Shown here one piece after another: positions 16,053 through 24,242 of a stretch of 43,777 nt of DNA. Both the position numbers and the translations under genes were made by a program. The DNA comes from Gammaproteobacteria bacterium (GTDB lineage Bacteria > Gemmatimonadota > Gemmatimonadetes > Longimicrobiales > Gaopeijiaceae), in assembly GCA_028820325.1 (NCBI GenBank), contig JAPPJO010000070.1, positions 1 through 43,777 of the forward strand, written 5' to 3'. The notes below the pieces were generated by a model. It ran no database searches. It was not told the DNA's origin and worked only from the letters and a program-made list of their open reading frames with translations. Each line of letters opens with the position of its first letter. Position 1 is the stretch's first letter.

Positions 16053-16057
16053 ACAGC

Positions 16058-16531
16058 TCAGCGGGAACGTTTCGGGAGCCAGCGGCCGACGCGTTTCCTG
16101 TAGGCCAGGTACTCGTCGCCGAACTCGCGGAGGAGGTGCGGCTCCTCGTAGAACCGCACGAAGAGCGAGAAGATGACGAACCATGCCGCCGCGTATGCTA
16201 CGAGGATCCCGGCTCGGAAGAGGACGGCCCACCCCGCGATGACGCTTAGGACGCCCACGTACATGGGGTTTCGGGAGTAGCGGTAGAGTCCTTGGATCAC
16301 GAGTCGCTTCGTTCGGTCGATCGGAGCCGGCGTCCCCCTCCCGAACACGACGAAGTCACGCGCGCAGCGCAGGAAGATCGCGGCCCCGAGCCCGAGGAAG
16401 AGCAGGGCCAGGCCGAGCGTCACGCCGACGGCCGGCGGACGCCCGCGGACGATGAGCAGCGGGACGACCACGGAGACGGTTCCGGGCACCACGAGGGCGA
16501 ACATGGCTGTTTTCACGAACAGCTTTCTCAT
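16058..16531 (-). CDS. Isoprenylcysteine methyltransferase/PEMT-family membrane methyltransferase
   Basis: 157 residues from the ATG at 16531; upstream codons would run through the palindrome and were excluded. Four hydrophobic segments. The C-terminal signature RYSRNPMY (84-91), then EEPHLLREFGDEYLAYRKRVGRWLPK, is the SAM-binding motif of the ICMT/PEMT superfamily. These enzymes methylate lipids, isoprenoid-cysteine groups or small molecules at the membrane; the substrate here cannot be read from the sequence. It lies downstream of two flavoprotein genes on the same strand and is bracketed by identical 20-bp palindromes. Confidence 0.85.
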   Translation of the reverse strand: MRKLFVKTAMFALVVPGTVSVVVPLLIVRGRPPAVGVTLGLALLFLGLGAAIFLRCARDFVVFGRGTPAPIDRTKRLVIQGLYRYSRNPMYVGVLSVIAGWAVLFRAGILVAYAAAWFVIFSLFVRFYEEPHLLREFGDEYLAYRKRVGRWLPKRSR

Positions 16532-16536
16532 GATCC

Positions 16537-16556
16537 GACGTTCCCGCGGGAACGTC
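16537..16556. repeat. 20-bp perfect palindrome, copy B
   Basis: GACGTTCCCGCGGGAACGTC, ending five bases from the methyltransferase ATG at 16531, in the place where its ribosome-binding site would be. Identical to copy A. It could act as an operator or as an mRNA hairpin masking initiation. Confidence 0.85.
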
Positions 16557-16574
16557 ACCCGTGTCAACTCAGGG

Positions 16575-17972
16575 TCAGCTCCATGGGAAGGGCGAGTGGC
16601 TGGTGGGGTGGAGCCGGCCTTCGGCGAACCGTCGGTAGCGGAAGGGGTCGAGCAACGCCTGCGGTCGGCCCATGACTTCCTTCGCGACCAGCGCGCCGAC
16701 GCCGATCATCTTGTAGCCGTGATTGGAGTCGGCGATGAAGTAGACGTTGTCGGCGAAGGTGTCGAACACGGGGAAGCTGTCCGGCGTGAAGCTGCCGATG
16801 CCGCCCGACGGCTCCTTCTTCATGAGATGGTTGCGGCCCTCGAAGCGCTTCTGGCAGAAGGCGAGCGCGGCGGTCCACAGGCGGTAGAAGTCCTCGCCGA
16901 CGACGAAATCGGGGGAAAGCGGTCCGTAGGGGTCCACGGCCACCTCGGCGGCGGGCTTCTCGATCTCGCAGGGCATGGCGCCGCCCTGCACGCCCCCGAA
17001 GTGGAAGTCCGGCTTGTAGTAGATGCCCCACGGGCCTTCGCTCACGAGCCCGCGCTCATCGCGGAGCGGCTCGTCGGTGTCGACGTGCACGACCGGAGGC
17101 AGGCCACCGCCGTTGTCGGTGAGAGTCCCGGGATCGACGTCCAGCGTGCCCTCCTGGAGCGCCCAGTAGCTCCACGTCGGCACCTCATGGAGGGCGGCAT
17201 TCCCGTCGGCGCCGTCCGGGTCCCGAACCCGCGTGACGGGCGGTAGGTCGAGCATGGCCCACTGCCTTTGAACCCACGGGCCGGTCGCCACCACGACCTG
17301 CTCGCAGGCGAAGGAGCCCCGGTCCGTGACCACGGCGGTGACCGCGCCCGAGGCGTCCCGCTCGAAGCCCTCGTGCACGACGCCCGTGAGGAGACGGACG
17401 CCCTCGGCGGCGGCCTTCGCCCACAGGCCCCGGAGGGAGGCCATGTTGTTCGCGTACCCGCCCCGGTGCTCGTGCAGCACGCTGGTGATGCCGCGCGCCT
17501 GCCAGTCGTCGAAGATGCGCCGCATGTAGGCGTGCGACGCCCGCGCGCCCTCGATGAACGTGGAGTCGTAGCCGATGGCGCGCTGCTGCTCGTGGATCGA
17601 GGCGACGTCCTCCCGCATCGCCTCGTGGCTGATCTGCAGGTAGCCCACCGGGTGGTAGGAGAACCCCTCCGGGTCGCTCTCCCAGACCGCCACCGAGTGG
17701 GCCATCAGCTCGCGCATGGCGGGCTGGAAGTAGTTGTTGCGGATGACGCCGCACGCGATGCCCGACGCCCCGGCCCCGATCCCGGTCTTGTCGATGATGA
17801 GGATGTCGCGGCCCCCGCCGCGCCCGGCCGCCCGCAGTTCGGACGCCAGGTGCCAGGCGGTGGAGAGGCCGTGGATCCCGGCGCCGATGATCACGCACTT
17901 CGCGTGCTCGTTCCGATTCCGGTTCGGGTTCCCGTTCGCGATCCCGCGGGAACGTTTCATGAGCGGCTCCAT
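16575..17972 (-). CDS. FAD-dependent oxidoreductase (DAO / sarcosine-oxidase-beta type)
   Basis: 465 residues. N-terminal dinucleotide-binding motif CVIIGAGIHGLSTAWHL, the linking IDKTGIGAGASGIACGVIRNNY, and the C-terminal FAD contact SGGIGSFTPDSFPVFDTFADNVYFIADSNHGYKMIGVGALVAKEVMG, as in glycine/sarcosine oxidase and other DAO-fold amine oxidases. It probably oxidises an amino acid or N-methyl amine with FAD in the cytoplasm. The first 20 residues (MEPLMKRSRGIANGNPNRNRN) are not part of the fold and are encoded by a half-copy of the repeated palindrome, so a start further in is possible. It lies 21 bases downstream of the second flavoprotein. Confidence 0.85.
   Translation of the reverse strand: MEPLMKRSRGIANGNPNRNRNEHAKCVIIGAGIHGLSTAWHLASELRAAGRGGGRDILIIDKTGIGAGASGIACGVIRNNYFQPAMRELMAHSVAVWESDPEGFSYHPVGYLQISHEAMREDVASIHEQQRAIGYDSTFIEGARASHAYMRRIFDDWQARGITSVLHEHRGGYANNMASLRGLWAKAAAEGVRLLTGVVHEGFERDASGAVTAVVTDRGSFACEQVVVATGPWVQRQWAMLDLPPVTRVRDPDGADGNAALHEVPTWSYWALQEGTLDVDPGTLTDNGGGLPPVVHVDTDEPLRDERGLVSEGPWGIYYKPDFHFGGVQGGAMPCEIEKPAAEVAVDPYGPLSPDFVVGEDFYRLWTAALAFCQKRFEGRNHLMKKEPSGGIGSFTPDSFPVFDTFADNVYFIADSNHGYKMIGVGALVAKEVMGRPQALLDPFRYRRFAEGRLHPTSHSPFPWS
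17943..17958. repeat. Partial palindrome copy C, inside a coding start
   Basis: CCCGCGGGAACGTTTC. The right half and centre match copies A and B; the left half has decayed (GATCCC instead of GTTCCC). It lies over codons 5-10 of the flavoprotein gene. Confidence 0.6.
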
Positions 17973-17993
17973 CCTGTCTGGCCCGTCGGGAGC

Positions 17994-19196
17994 CTACCGG
18001 GAGCGGTGGAAGAACACCTTTTCGGCCAGTCCCCGGAACAGACTCCGGCTCAGGAGTCCGGCCTGCAACGCGCGCGCTACCGGAAGGTGGTCGAACCCCC
18101 ACCGCGCGGCACGTTTCAGGGCGTGGTTCGGATACGCGCGGCGCACGACGTCGCCGGGGTGGGCGGCGCCCGTGCGGGCGCGGCCAGCGTCGGAGCCGCC
18201 CCCGCCCAAGTGATCCGCGATCGCGTCGGCGGCGAGCTTGCCGAACCGGTAGGCCTGGTGAATGCCGCCGGCGGTGAGCGGCGACACCATGCCCGCCGAG
18301 TCTCCGACGAGCAGGACCCGCTCCGCGTAGAAGTTCCGCAGCCGGCCGCCGATCGGGATCACGCCGCCGCGCTTCTCGAGCACCCGTCTCCCGGACAACC
18401 CGAACAGCCCGTCGATCTTCTCGCTGAACCTGCGCATGTCGGCGCGCCGGTCGCGATGGAGCGCCAGCCCGACCTGCGTCGCTTCGACGCCGGGCACGAC
18501 CCACCCGATGTAGCCTGGCGCGCACTCCGGATCGATGAAGCAATGCAGGCAGTCGCCGTCGCCGCTCCGGGGCTCGTACTCCCACTCCACGCCCTTGAGG
18601 ACCCGGCGGTTGCGGTCCAGTCCGAAGCTCTCGGCCACCCGGGAGCGCGCCCCGTCGGCCCCGACCAGGAAACGGCAGGTCGCACCGGAAGCCGCGCCGG
18701 AGCCCGCGAGCGTCAGCGGCATCGAGCCTCGCGTCGCGCTCGATGCGGCCGCCGACCCTGCGGCCGCCGACCCTGCGGTCGACACCACCCCCTCGTAGGG
18801 AGCGCCGAACCGGACCTCGGCTCCCGAGCGGCGCGTCTCGTCGACGAGATGGCGGAGAAGTCCCGCCGTGTCCGTCGCCATGAAGAAGTAGGAGTCCCGC
18901 TCCAGTTCGACGAAGCGGTGGCTCGGATCGTAGACCCGGACGCGCTGGATCCGGCGGACGAGCGACGCGGGTGCGGCCCACTCCTCCCACGCTTCCTTCA
19001 CCAGGATCCCGGTCGTGTGGATGCGCTCGCCCGGCTCCGACTGCCGCTCCAGGACGAGTACCGAGAGCCCGCGCTCCGCCGCCCGCCGCGCGCAGGCGAG
19101 CCCCGCGAACCCGGCCCCCACCACGACGAGATCGTAGTCCGCCGACTCAGGCGACGCCCCGACTCCGGTCAAGGTCCCGCTCGTCCGCTCACGCAA
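17994..19196 (-). CDS. Geranylgeranyl-reductase-family FAD-dependent oxidoreductase
   Basis: 400 residues from a TTG at 19196. FAD motifs in order: DLVVVGAGFAGLACARRAAERGLSVLVLE (22-50), the mid-protein CRFLVGADGARSRVAESFGL, and the C-terminal VLLVGDSAGMVSPLTAGGIHQAYRFGKLAADAI typical of geranylgeranyl reductase/halogenase-like flavoproteins, which reduce isoprenoid double bonds or hydroxylate aromatics. An alanine-glycine-serine linker (TAGSAAAGSAAASSATRGS, partly a 15-base tandem repeat) interrupts the substrate domain. No Shine-Dalgarno is visible because a perfect palindrome abuts the TTG. It heads the FAD-FAD-methyltransferase-TonB gene run. Confidence 0.82.
   Translation of the reverse strand: MRERTSGTLTGVGASPESADYDLVVVGAGFAGLACARRAAERGLSVLVLERQSEPGERIHTTGILVKEAWEEWAAPASLVRRIQRVRVYDPSHRFVELERDSYFFMATDTAGLLRHLVDETRRSGAEVRFGAPYEGVVSTAGSAAAGSAAASSATRGSMPLTLAGSGAASGATCRFLVGADGARSRVAESFGLDRNRRVLKGVEWEYEPRSGDGDCLHCFIDPECAPGYIGWVVPGVEATQVGLALHRDRRADMRRFSEKIDGLFGLSGRRVLEKRGGVIPIGGRLRNFYAERVLLVGDSAGMVSPLTAGGIHQAYRFGKLAADAIADHLGGGGSDAGRARTGAAHPGDVVRRAYPNHALKRAARWGFDHLPVARALQAGLLSRSLFRGLAEKVFFHRSR
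18745..18774. repeat. 15-bp tandem repeat in flavoprotein linker
   Basis: Two abutting identical copies of GCGGCCGCCGACCCT (18745-18759 and 18760-18774), followed by a partial third, encode the alanine-rich linker of the reductase on the minus strand. It looks like replication slippage. Confidence 0.65.
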
Positions 19197-19213
19197 CGTT
19201 CCCGCGGGAACGT
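19196..19213. repeat. 18-bp perfect palindrome, copy D
   Basis: ACGTTCCCGCGGGAACGT, the same core as copies A and B with different outer bases. It touches the TTG start of the geranylgeranyl-reductase-type gene by one base. Confidence 0.8.
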
Positions 19214-19223
19214 CGAGGCGGGT

Positions 19224-19405
19224 TCAGCAGCCGCAGGCGATCTCGGTTCCGGCGTGGGCTTCGGCGCCCTCGGTCGCGTAGCCGTCGCGCTTCCACCAGT
19301 CGAGGCCGCCCATGAGTTCGCGCACCTCGAAACCCAGGCCGAGGAGCTTGAGCGCGGTCTTGGTGGAGGCGTTGCAGCCGATCCCGTCGCAGTAGCGCCT
19401 CAACA
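19224..19405 (-). pseudogene. 5'-truncated rhodanese (sulfurtransferase) remnant
   Basis: The minus frame ending at the TGA 19224-19226 reads RYCDGIGCNASTKTALKL, then a GFEVRELMGGLDWWKRDGY segment and a CGC tail. That is the C-terminal half of a rhodanese domain, including the active-site loop (YCDGIGCNAS) and the conserved GGLDWWKRDGY. The N-terminal half is missing: upstream codons change to unrelated sequence at about 19400 and hit a stop at about 19416. This marks the edge of the syntenic block, 20 bases from the repeat at 19425. A start inside the remnant is unlikely. Confidence 0.75.
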
Positions 19406-19424
19406 GAGGGACAAATCACGACAG

Positions 19425-19474
19425 GGAATCGTGTAACTACTTATGGGACTGCACGATCTGCGTTCCCTGCCGTT
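19425..19474. repeat. 50-bp direct repeat, left copy
   Basis: Aligns without gaps to 24243-24292, 40 of 50 bases identical, including the 16-mer GGACTGCACGATCTGC. It lies right after the truncated rhodanese. Within it, ATCGTG and CACGAT form a small inverted repeat. Candidate attachment site or recombination scar. Confidence 0.65.
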
Positions 19475-19625
19475 GTACTGGACCTTGCTGGACCGGGCCG
19501 CAAAAGCGGGAAAACCGGAGTCGATTGGCGGGACTCCCGCGCCTCGTCTGAGGCACCAGTCGTGACCGCTCCGACCATCTCCTTCGGCGTTCAACAGCGC
19601 GGCCTCCCGGTGTCCGGTCCCGAGC

Positions 19626-20900
19626 CTAGGATGAGGGAACGAGGTTCACGAGCCGAAGCACCCCCACGAAGGGTATGCCAAGTTCGTTCGTCTCGATGTA
19701 CGCCATCAAGCCATCGGGGCCGAAGGCATCCGGGATCCGAAACTCATCGGCGCGCAGGGTCCCCAAGTAGTTGCCGGAATCGGTATGGACATCGGTTGGA
19801 CCTCTGGACACGCCATCCATGCCCGAGCGCGTGACCCAGACCCGGTCCTCGGCATCGACGGCCATTTCCTTGATCACCGGCACCTCGGAGGCGAATTCCA
19901 TCTCCGGGGCCATTGCCTCCATGAGGGATGACGCTATGCCCTCGCCCGCCGAACTCGACACGCCGGGACCCATGACGATAGCCCGCGTCCCCGCGCCGCC
20001 ACGTTGGCGCTCGCGGGCAGCCTCCTGCATTTCCGGGGTCACCGACAGCGGTTCAATCAATCTCTCCAAGGCGGCGTCGAGGGATCCGTCGGGTTGCAGG
20101 ATCTTGACCCGGTAGCCCACGGAATCGACGATGGCAACGCGCCCGTCGGAGAGCGCGGCACCCAACAGCGGTGGCCCGAACACCAACTCCCGCGGCAGAA
20201 TCCCGGAGGGTAGCGGCACCTCCAGATCGCCCAAGCGGATCGAAACACTGCCACCCTGCTCAGGACTCCCGGCCGGGGGTTCGTATGCGCGATAGAGTTC
20301 CTCGGTTCCCAGCCCCAAGGCATGGATGTCAAACGTGCGGAGCTGGAGGCGTCTCAGCAGTAGTCGGCCATCGGGAAGACTGCCCGAGAGTGTGGCGACG
20401 GGTTGGACTGAGCTGGTCACCACCGTACCTGTCGTCCCGCCATCCGAGCGTGATGTCCGAGTCGGTGCGCCGATGGCGGTCTGCTCCAGAAAGTTCCCGT
20501 TCTCGTCGAAGATGAGCAGGGCATTGTGCCCGACATCGTTTACGGCCAAGCGGTTGTCGCGGAGTACCGCGACGCTGCCGACGATGCGCAGTTCTCCGGG
20601 TCCGTCGCCGCGCCGAGAGACGTGATGGCGTAGTTGCCCATCGGGATCGGCGACCACGATGCGACCCTGTCTGCGGTCCACCAGGACCAGGTTGCCCGCG
20701 CCGTCGAAGTCTACCTCCGAGATTTCCGTGAAGGCCTGCCATTCCTCTTCCGGCTGGGCGTCGCCAAGAGTGAATACCTCCTCGGTCGTCGCGGTCAGCG
20801 GGATGTCCGGTTCGGCCACTACCGGCCCGGAGTCGTCACCGCAACCCAAGGCTCCCGCGATCAATACACACGGAAGCGGGAGGGCTCGGGTCGTCATCAT
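19626..20900 (-). CDS. Six-bladed beta-propeller lipoprotein
   Basis: 424 residues from the ATG at 20900. Leader MMTTRALPLPCVLIAGALGC with a lipobox at the GALGC cysteine. The body shows repeated propeller blades of the NHL/6-bladed type: FTEISEVDFDGAGNLVLVDRRQGRIVVADPDGQLRHHVSRRGDGPGE, LRDNRLAVNDVGHNALLIFDENGNFLEQ, DGRVAIVDSVGYRVKILQPDG, KEMAVDAEDRVWVTRSG. Such lipoproteins are very common next to outer-membrane transport genes in Gemmatimonadota-like genomes; the ligand is unknown. An unusual low-complexity insert (ARERQRGGAGTR...SSSAGEG) lies at about residues 310-345. The start has no clear Shine-Dalgarno. Confidence 0.8.
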   Translation of the reverse strand: MMTTRALPLPCVLIAGALGCGDDSGPVVAEPDIPLTATTEEVFTLGDAQPEEEWQAFTEISEVDFDGAGNLVLVDRRQGRIVVADPDGQLRHHVSRRGDGPGELRIVGSVAVLRDNRLAVNDVGHNALLIFDENGNFLEQTAIGAPTRTSRSDGGTTGTVVTSSVQPVATLSGSLPDGRLLLRRLQLRTFDIHALGLGTEELYRAYEPPAGSPEQGGSVSIRLGDLEVPLPSGILPRELVFGPPLLGAALSDGRVAIVDSVGYRVKILQPDGSLDAALERLIEPLSVTPEMQEAARERQRGGAGTRAIVMGPGVSSSAGEGIASSLMEAMAPEMEFASEVPVIKEMAVDAEDRVWVTRSGMDGVSRGPTDVHTDSGNYLGTLRADEFRIPDAFGPDGLMAYIETNELGIPFVGVLRLVNLVPSS

Positions 20901-20928
20901 TCGGCGCGCTCGGTAGTTGGTGGGAAAA

Positions 20929-21105
20929 TCAGAAGTCGAATGATAGGCGGACGGGCTGGCCTTGCCAATCGGGAGAACCGGCACCGATAAAGACGGACCG
21001 CCCTCCGACGAGGCGCGTGATCGGGTTGTTCTCGTCCAAGGGCGGATGCAGCGCGGCGAGCCGACCCCATTCATGGGCGCGGCCCGCGGGCTCGTTGTGC
21101 GCTGC
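20929..21105 (-). pseudogene. Possible 3' remnant of an outer-membrane beta-barrel gene
   Basis: The minus frame ending at 20929 reads HEWGRLAALHPPLDENN, then ITRLVGGRSVFIGAGSPDW and QGQPVRLSFDF. It has natural composition and a terminal strand with alternating hydrophobics ending in Phe, the usual signature of outer-membrane barrels. It has no start of its own, and the repeat at 21118-21201 lies just upstream. Together with the propeller gene 29 bases downstream, it could be the tail of a receptor-lipoprotein pair. Low confidence. Confidence 0.35.
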
Positions 21106-21117
21106 TAAGGAAGTTGA

Positions 21118-21201
21118 GCCAGCCCACCCGCTGGGGCCACGCTTCGCGCGTCCCCGAGCGGGGCTGGCGAGGGGGCTGCGCCCCCTTCGACCCCCGGCTT
21201 T
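21118..21201. repeat. Dispersed double-hairpin repeat, copy 2
   Basis: Outer arms GCCAGCCC (21118-21125) and GGGCTGGC (21161-21168), then GGGGGC-TGC-GCCCCC (21171-21185), then TTCGACCCCCGGCTTT. Same plan as the repeat at 15-87. Confidence 0.65.
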
Positions 21202-21344
21202 CCGATCCGATTTCTGAGCATCGGACCGGGGCGGATGTAGCCGCCGTCCGAACCGCCGCGAACCCACGCGACGTGGTATCTTCCTTGAGAATTGCCGGAT
21301 GGCAGCCTCACGTGGAGGCATGGTCGAATCGCTGGGAAGACACG

Positions 21345-24221
21345 ATGGCCGGACCGAACAAGAAGCTGGTTGCCGCCGTGGAGGCGTATTTCGCCGATCT
21401 TCGGCGCGTGCGCGCATCAGGCGGCGCGACGGCGGAGCGCTCCTACTATCCGGCGCTGGAGGGCTTGTTGCGAGCCGTCGGGGCCACGCTCAAGCCCAAG
21501 GTCTTCTGCGTTCAGGAACTGGCCGATCAGGGAGCCGGGCATCCCGACCTTGCCCTGTACACGGCGAGGCAGGTTCAGAAGGGCCGACCGAGGCCGGGAC
21601 AGGTTCCCGAGCGTGGCGTCGTCGAGGTCAAGGGCGTCGGCGACGATGCGTGGTTGACGGCGGGGTCCGGGCAGGTAAGCCGCTATTGGGGCCGTTACCG
21701 TCTGGTGCTCGTCACGAATCTACGGAACTTCGTGTTGGTGGGCGCGGACGCGCAGGGCAGCCCCGCCAAGCTCGAAACCTTCACGCTGACCGAAGATGCC
21801 GAGGACTTCTGGCGCAACGTGGAAACGCCCCGCGCCTTCGCCCGCGAGGTTGGCGCGGGTCTCGGCGAGTATCTGGCCCGGGTGCTTTCGCACCGGGCCG
21901 CCTTGGCCGAGCCGAAGGACTTGGCGTGGCTGCTGGCCTCTTACGCTCGCGACGGCTTGGCTCGCGTAGAGGCGGCGGGAAACGTCTCATCGCTTCTGGC
22001 TGTCCGCTCAGCGATGGAGGAGGCGCTCGGGATTCGGTTCGAGGGCGAGCGCGGGGAGCGCTTCTTCCGTTCGACCCTGATCCAGACGCTGTTCTACGGC
22101 ATCTTCTCCGCATGGGTGCTGTGGTCCCGCCACGAGCAGAAGAAGAACGGACCGCTATTCGAGGACCATTACAGTCCGCGTCGATTCCGTTGGCGCGAAG
22201 AGGTCTGGCACCTGCGGGCTCCGGTGCTTCGAGCCTTGTTCATGCAGTTGGCCGATCCCGGACGGTTGAAGCCGCTCGGGCTGGTGGAAGTGCTGGACTG
22301 GACATCGGCCGCGCTCGACCGGGTGGACCGGACGGCATTCTTTTCGCGGTTCAACGAGGGCGAGGCGGTGCCGTACTTCTACGAGCCGTTCCTCGAAGCG
22401 TTCGACCCGGCGCTCCGCAAACAGTTGGGCGTGTGGTACACGCCGACCGAGGTGGTCCGCTACATGGTGGCCCGCGTGGACAAGGCGCTGAAGGACGATC
22501 TGGGCATCGCGGCGGGGCTCGCGGCGGAGAACGTCTATGTGTTGGACCCGTGCTGCGGCACCGGAGCCTATCTGGCGGAGGTGCTTCGCCGAATCGCGGG
22601 CAACCTCGGTGAGCAGGGCCTCGGGGCGCTCGCTGGCGCGGCGGTCAGGCGGGCGGCAACCGAGCGGGTGTTCGGGTTCGAGATCATGCCCGCACCGTTC
22701 GTGGTCGCACACTTGCAGGTCGGCCTCACGATGCAGAATCTGGGCGCGCCGCTGGCGGAGGACGGATCGGAGCGCGCCGGGGTGTTCCTGACCAACGCGC
22801 TGACCGGCTGGGAGCCGCGCACGACCAAGCCCTTGCCGTTCCCGGAACTTGAGGAGGAGCGCGACCTCGCCGAGTCGGTGAAGCAGGACATTCCGATCCT
22901 CGTGATCCTCGGCAACCCGCCGTACAACGGGTTCGCGGGCATGGCTGTGGACGAGGAACGCGAACTCTCGGTAGCCTACCGCACCACGAAGCGGGTTCGG
23001 AAACCGGAGGGCCAAGGCCTGAACGATCTCTACGTCCGGTTCTTCCGCATGGCGGAGCGGCGCATCGCCGAGAAGACCGGCCAGGGCGTGGTCTGCTTCA
23101 TCTCCAACTACTCTTGGCTCGACGGGCTGTCCTTCACCGGGATGCGGGAGCGGTATCTCGAAGCGTTCGACGCGATCCGGATCGACTGCCTGAACGGCGA
23201 CAAGTACAAGACGGGCAAGGTCGCGCCGGACGGCTCGCCGGACCCGAGCATCTTTTCCACGGAAGGCGATCCGGTCGGCATCCAAGTGGGTACAGCCATC
23301 GCCACGCTGGTGCGCAAGGTGGACCACGAACCCGCCGAAGGGGTCGGGTTCCGGCACTTGTGGGGACAGGCCAAGCCAGCGGAGTTGACCGCCACGGCCG
23401 ACGAGGAACCGGACGTGCTGTACTCCGAAGTCGCACCGCTGCTGCCGCTGGGCCTGCCGTTCGCCGAGACCGCGGTGAGTCCCGAATGGTTCGACTCGCC
23501 CGCGCTGCCCGACCTGTTTCCGGTCTCGTTCCCGGGCGTCAAGACGAGCCGCGACGGGTTCCTCGTGGACACCGACCTCGACAGCCTCCGGGATCGTGTC
23601 GCCGAATACTTCGACCCGGCCCGGAGCCATGAGGAGATCGCGCGGCGTTATCCCAAGGTCATGAAGTCCAAGGCACTGCGTGCCGTGCGCGACCGCTACT
23701 TGAGACGCGACGGACCGGACGAGTCCGGGTTCATCCGCTTCGCCTACCGGCCGTTCGACAACCGGTGGCTCTACTGGGATCCGGACGGCCTTCTGGATCG
23801 ACCACGGGCCGACTACAGGCCCCATGTGTTCGTGGGGAACAAGTGGCTGTCCTCCGCCCAACATCTGCGGAAGGGAGCCGGTCAGCCGCAGACGTGTTGC
23901 ACGGGTGACATGGGTTCTCTGCATCTGATCGAGCGCGGGGCGCTGATGTTTCCGGCATGGCTTCGCGAGGACGGCTTGGGCTCGGTTATAGGCACCGACC
24001 GCCGTGCCAATCTCTCGGGAGCGGCACGGCGGTATCTCAACCGCCTCGGTCTCGGTGTAGAGGATCTGTTCCACCACGTGCTCGCCACCCTTCACGATCC
24101 GGCGTATCGGGAGGCCAACGCCGGAGCGCTGCGCATGGAATGGCCGCGCATTCCGCTGCCCGGCTGGCCGGACGGGGAGTCCGAAGGAGCGGCGGAAGCA
24201 CTCGCTGGATCAGCGGAGTAG
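21345..24221 (+). CDS. Single-chain type ISP-like restriction-modification enzyme without helicase
   Basis: 958 residues. N-terminal nuclease: PD at 67-68 and EVK at 94-96 fit PD-(D/E)XK. Then a helical linker to about 340, the N6-adenine methyltransferase with motif I DPCCGTGAYL (from 401) and catalytic NPPYN (from 524), and a C-terminal region (about 640-958: FIRFAYRPFDNRWLYWD, RADYRPHVFVGNK) matching the type ISP target-recognition domain. Classical type ISP enzymes carry an SF2 helicase between nuclease and methyltransferase; none is visible here, so cleavage may be IIG-like. The MAGPNKK start is favoured because homologous sequence begins there, with GGGAAG upstream. It is the sole large gene between the two 50-bp repeats other than the propeller. 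Confidence 0.88.
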   Translation: MAGPNKKLVAAVEAYFADLRRVRASGGATAERSYYPALEGLLRAVGATLKPKVFCVQELADQGAGHPDLALYTARQVQKGRPRPGQVPERGVVEVKGVGDDAWLTAGSGQVSRYWGRYRLVLVTNLRNFVLVGADAQGSPAKLETFTLTEDAEDFWRNVETPRAFAREVGAGLGEYLARVLSHRAALAEPKDLAWLLASYARDGLARVEAAGNVSSLLAVRSAMEEALGIRFEGERGERFFRSTLIQTLFYGIFSAWVLWSRHEQKKNGPLFEDHYSPRRFRWREEVWHLRAPVLRALFMQLADPGRLKPLGLVEVLDWTSAALDRVDRTAFFSRFNEGEAVPYFYEPFLEAFDPALRKQLGVWYTPTEVVRYMVARVDKALKDDLGIAAGLAAENVYVLDPCCGTGAYLAEVLRRIAGNLGEQGLGALAGAAVRRAATERVFGFEIMPAPFVVAHLQVGLTMQNLGAPLAEDGSERAGVFLTNALTGWEPRTTKPLPFPELEEERDLAESVKQDIPILVILGNPPYNGFAGMAVDEERELSVAYRTTKRVRKPEGQGLNDLYVRFFRMAERRIAEKTGQGVVCFISNYSWLDGLSFTGMRERYLEAFDAIRIDCLNGDKYKTGKVAPDGSPDPSIFSTEGDPVGIQVGTAIATLVRKVDHEPAEGVGFRHLWGQAKPAELTATADEEPDVLYSEVAPLLPLGLPFAETAVSPEWFDSPALPDLFPVSFPGVKTSRDGFLVDTDLDSLRDRVAEYFDPARSHEEIARRYPKVMKSKALRAVRDRYLRRDGPDESGFIRFAYRPFDNRWLYWDPDGLLDRPRADYRPHVFVGNKWLSSAQHLRKGAGQPQTCCTGDMGSLHLIERGALMFPAWLREDGLGSVIGTDRRANLSGAARRYLNRLGLGVEDLFHHVLATLHDPAYREANAGALRMEWPRIPLPGWPDGESEGAAEALAGSAE

Positions 24222-24242
24222 GGATAAGATGTATCACGGCGC

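Noticed and set aside
13702..16176. An 824-codon plus-strand frame
   Set aside because: Shadow of the Hsp70-like and TonB genes, low-complexity product.
17268..19436. A 722-codon plus-strand frame
   Set aside because: Antisense to two flavoproteins with full FAD motifs.
22155..24095. A 646-codon minus-strand frame
   Set aside because: Antisense to the type ISP-like enzyme, which has intact catalytic motifs.
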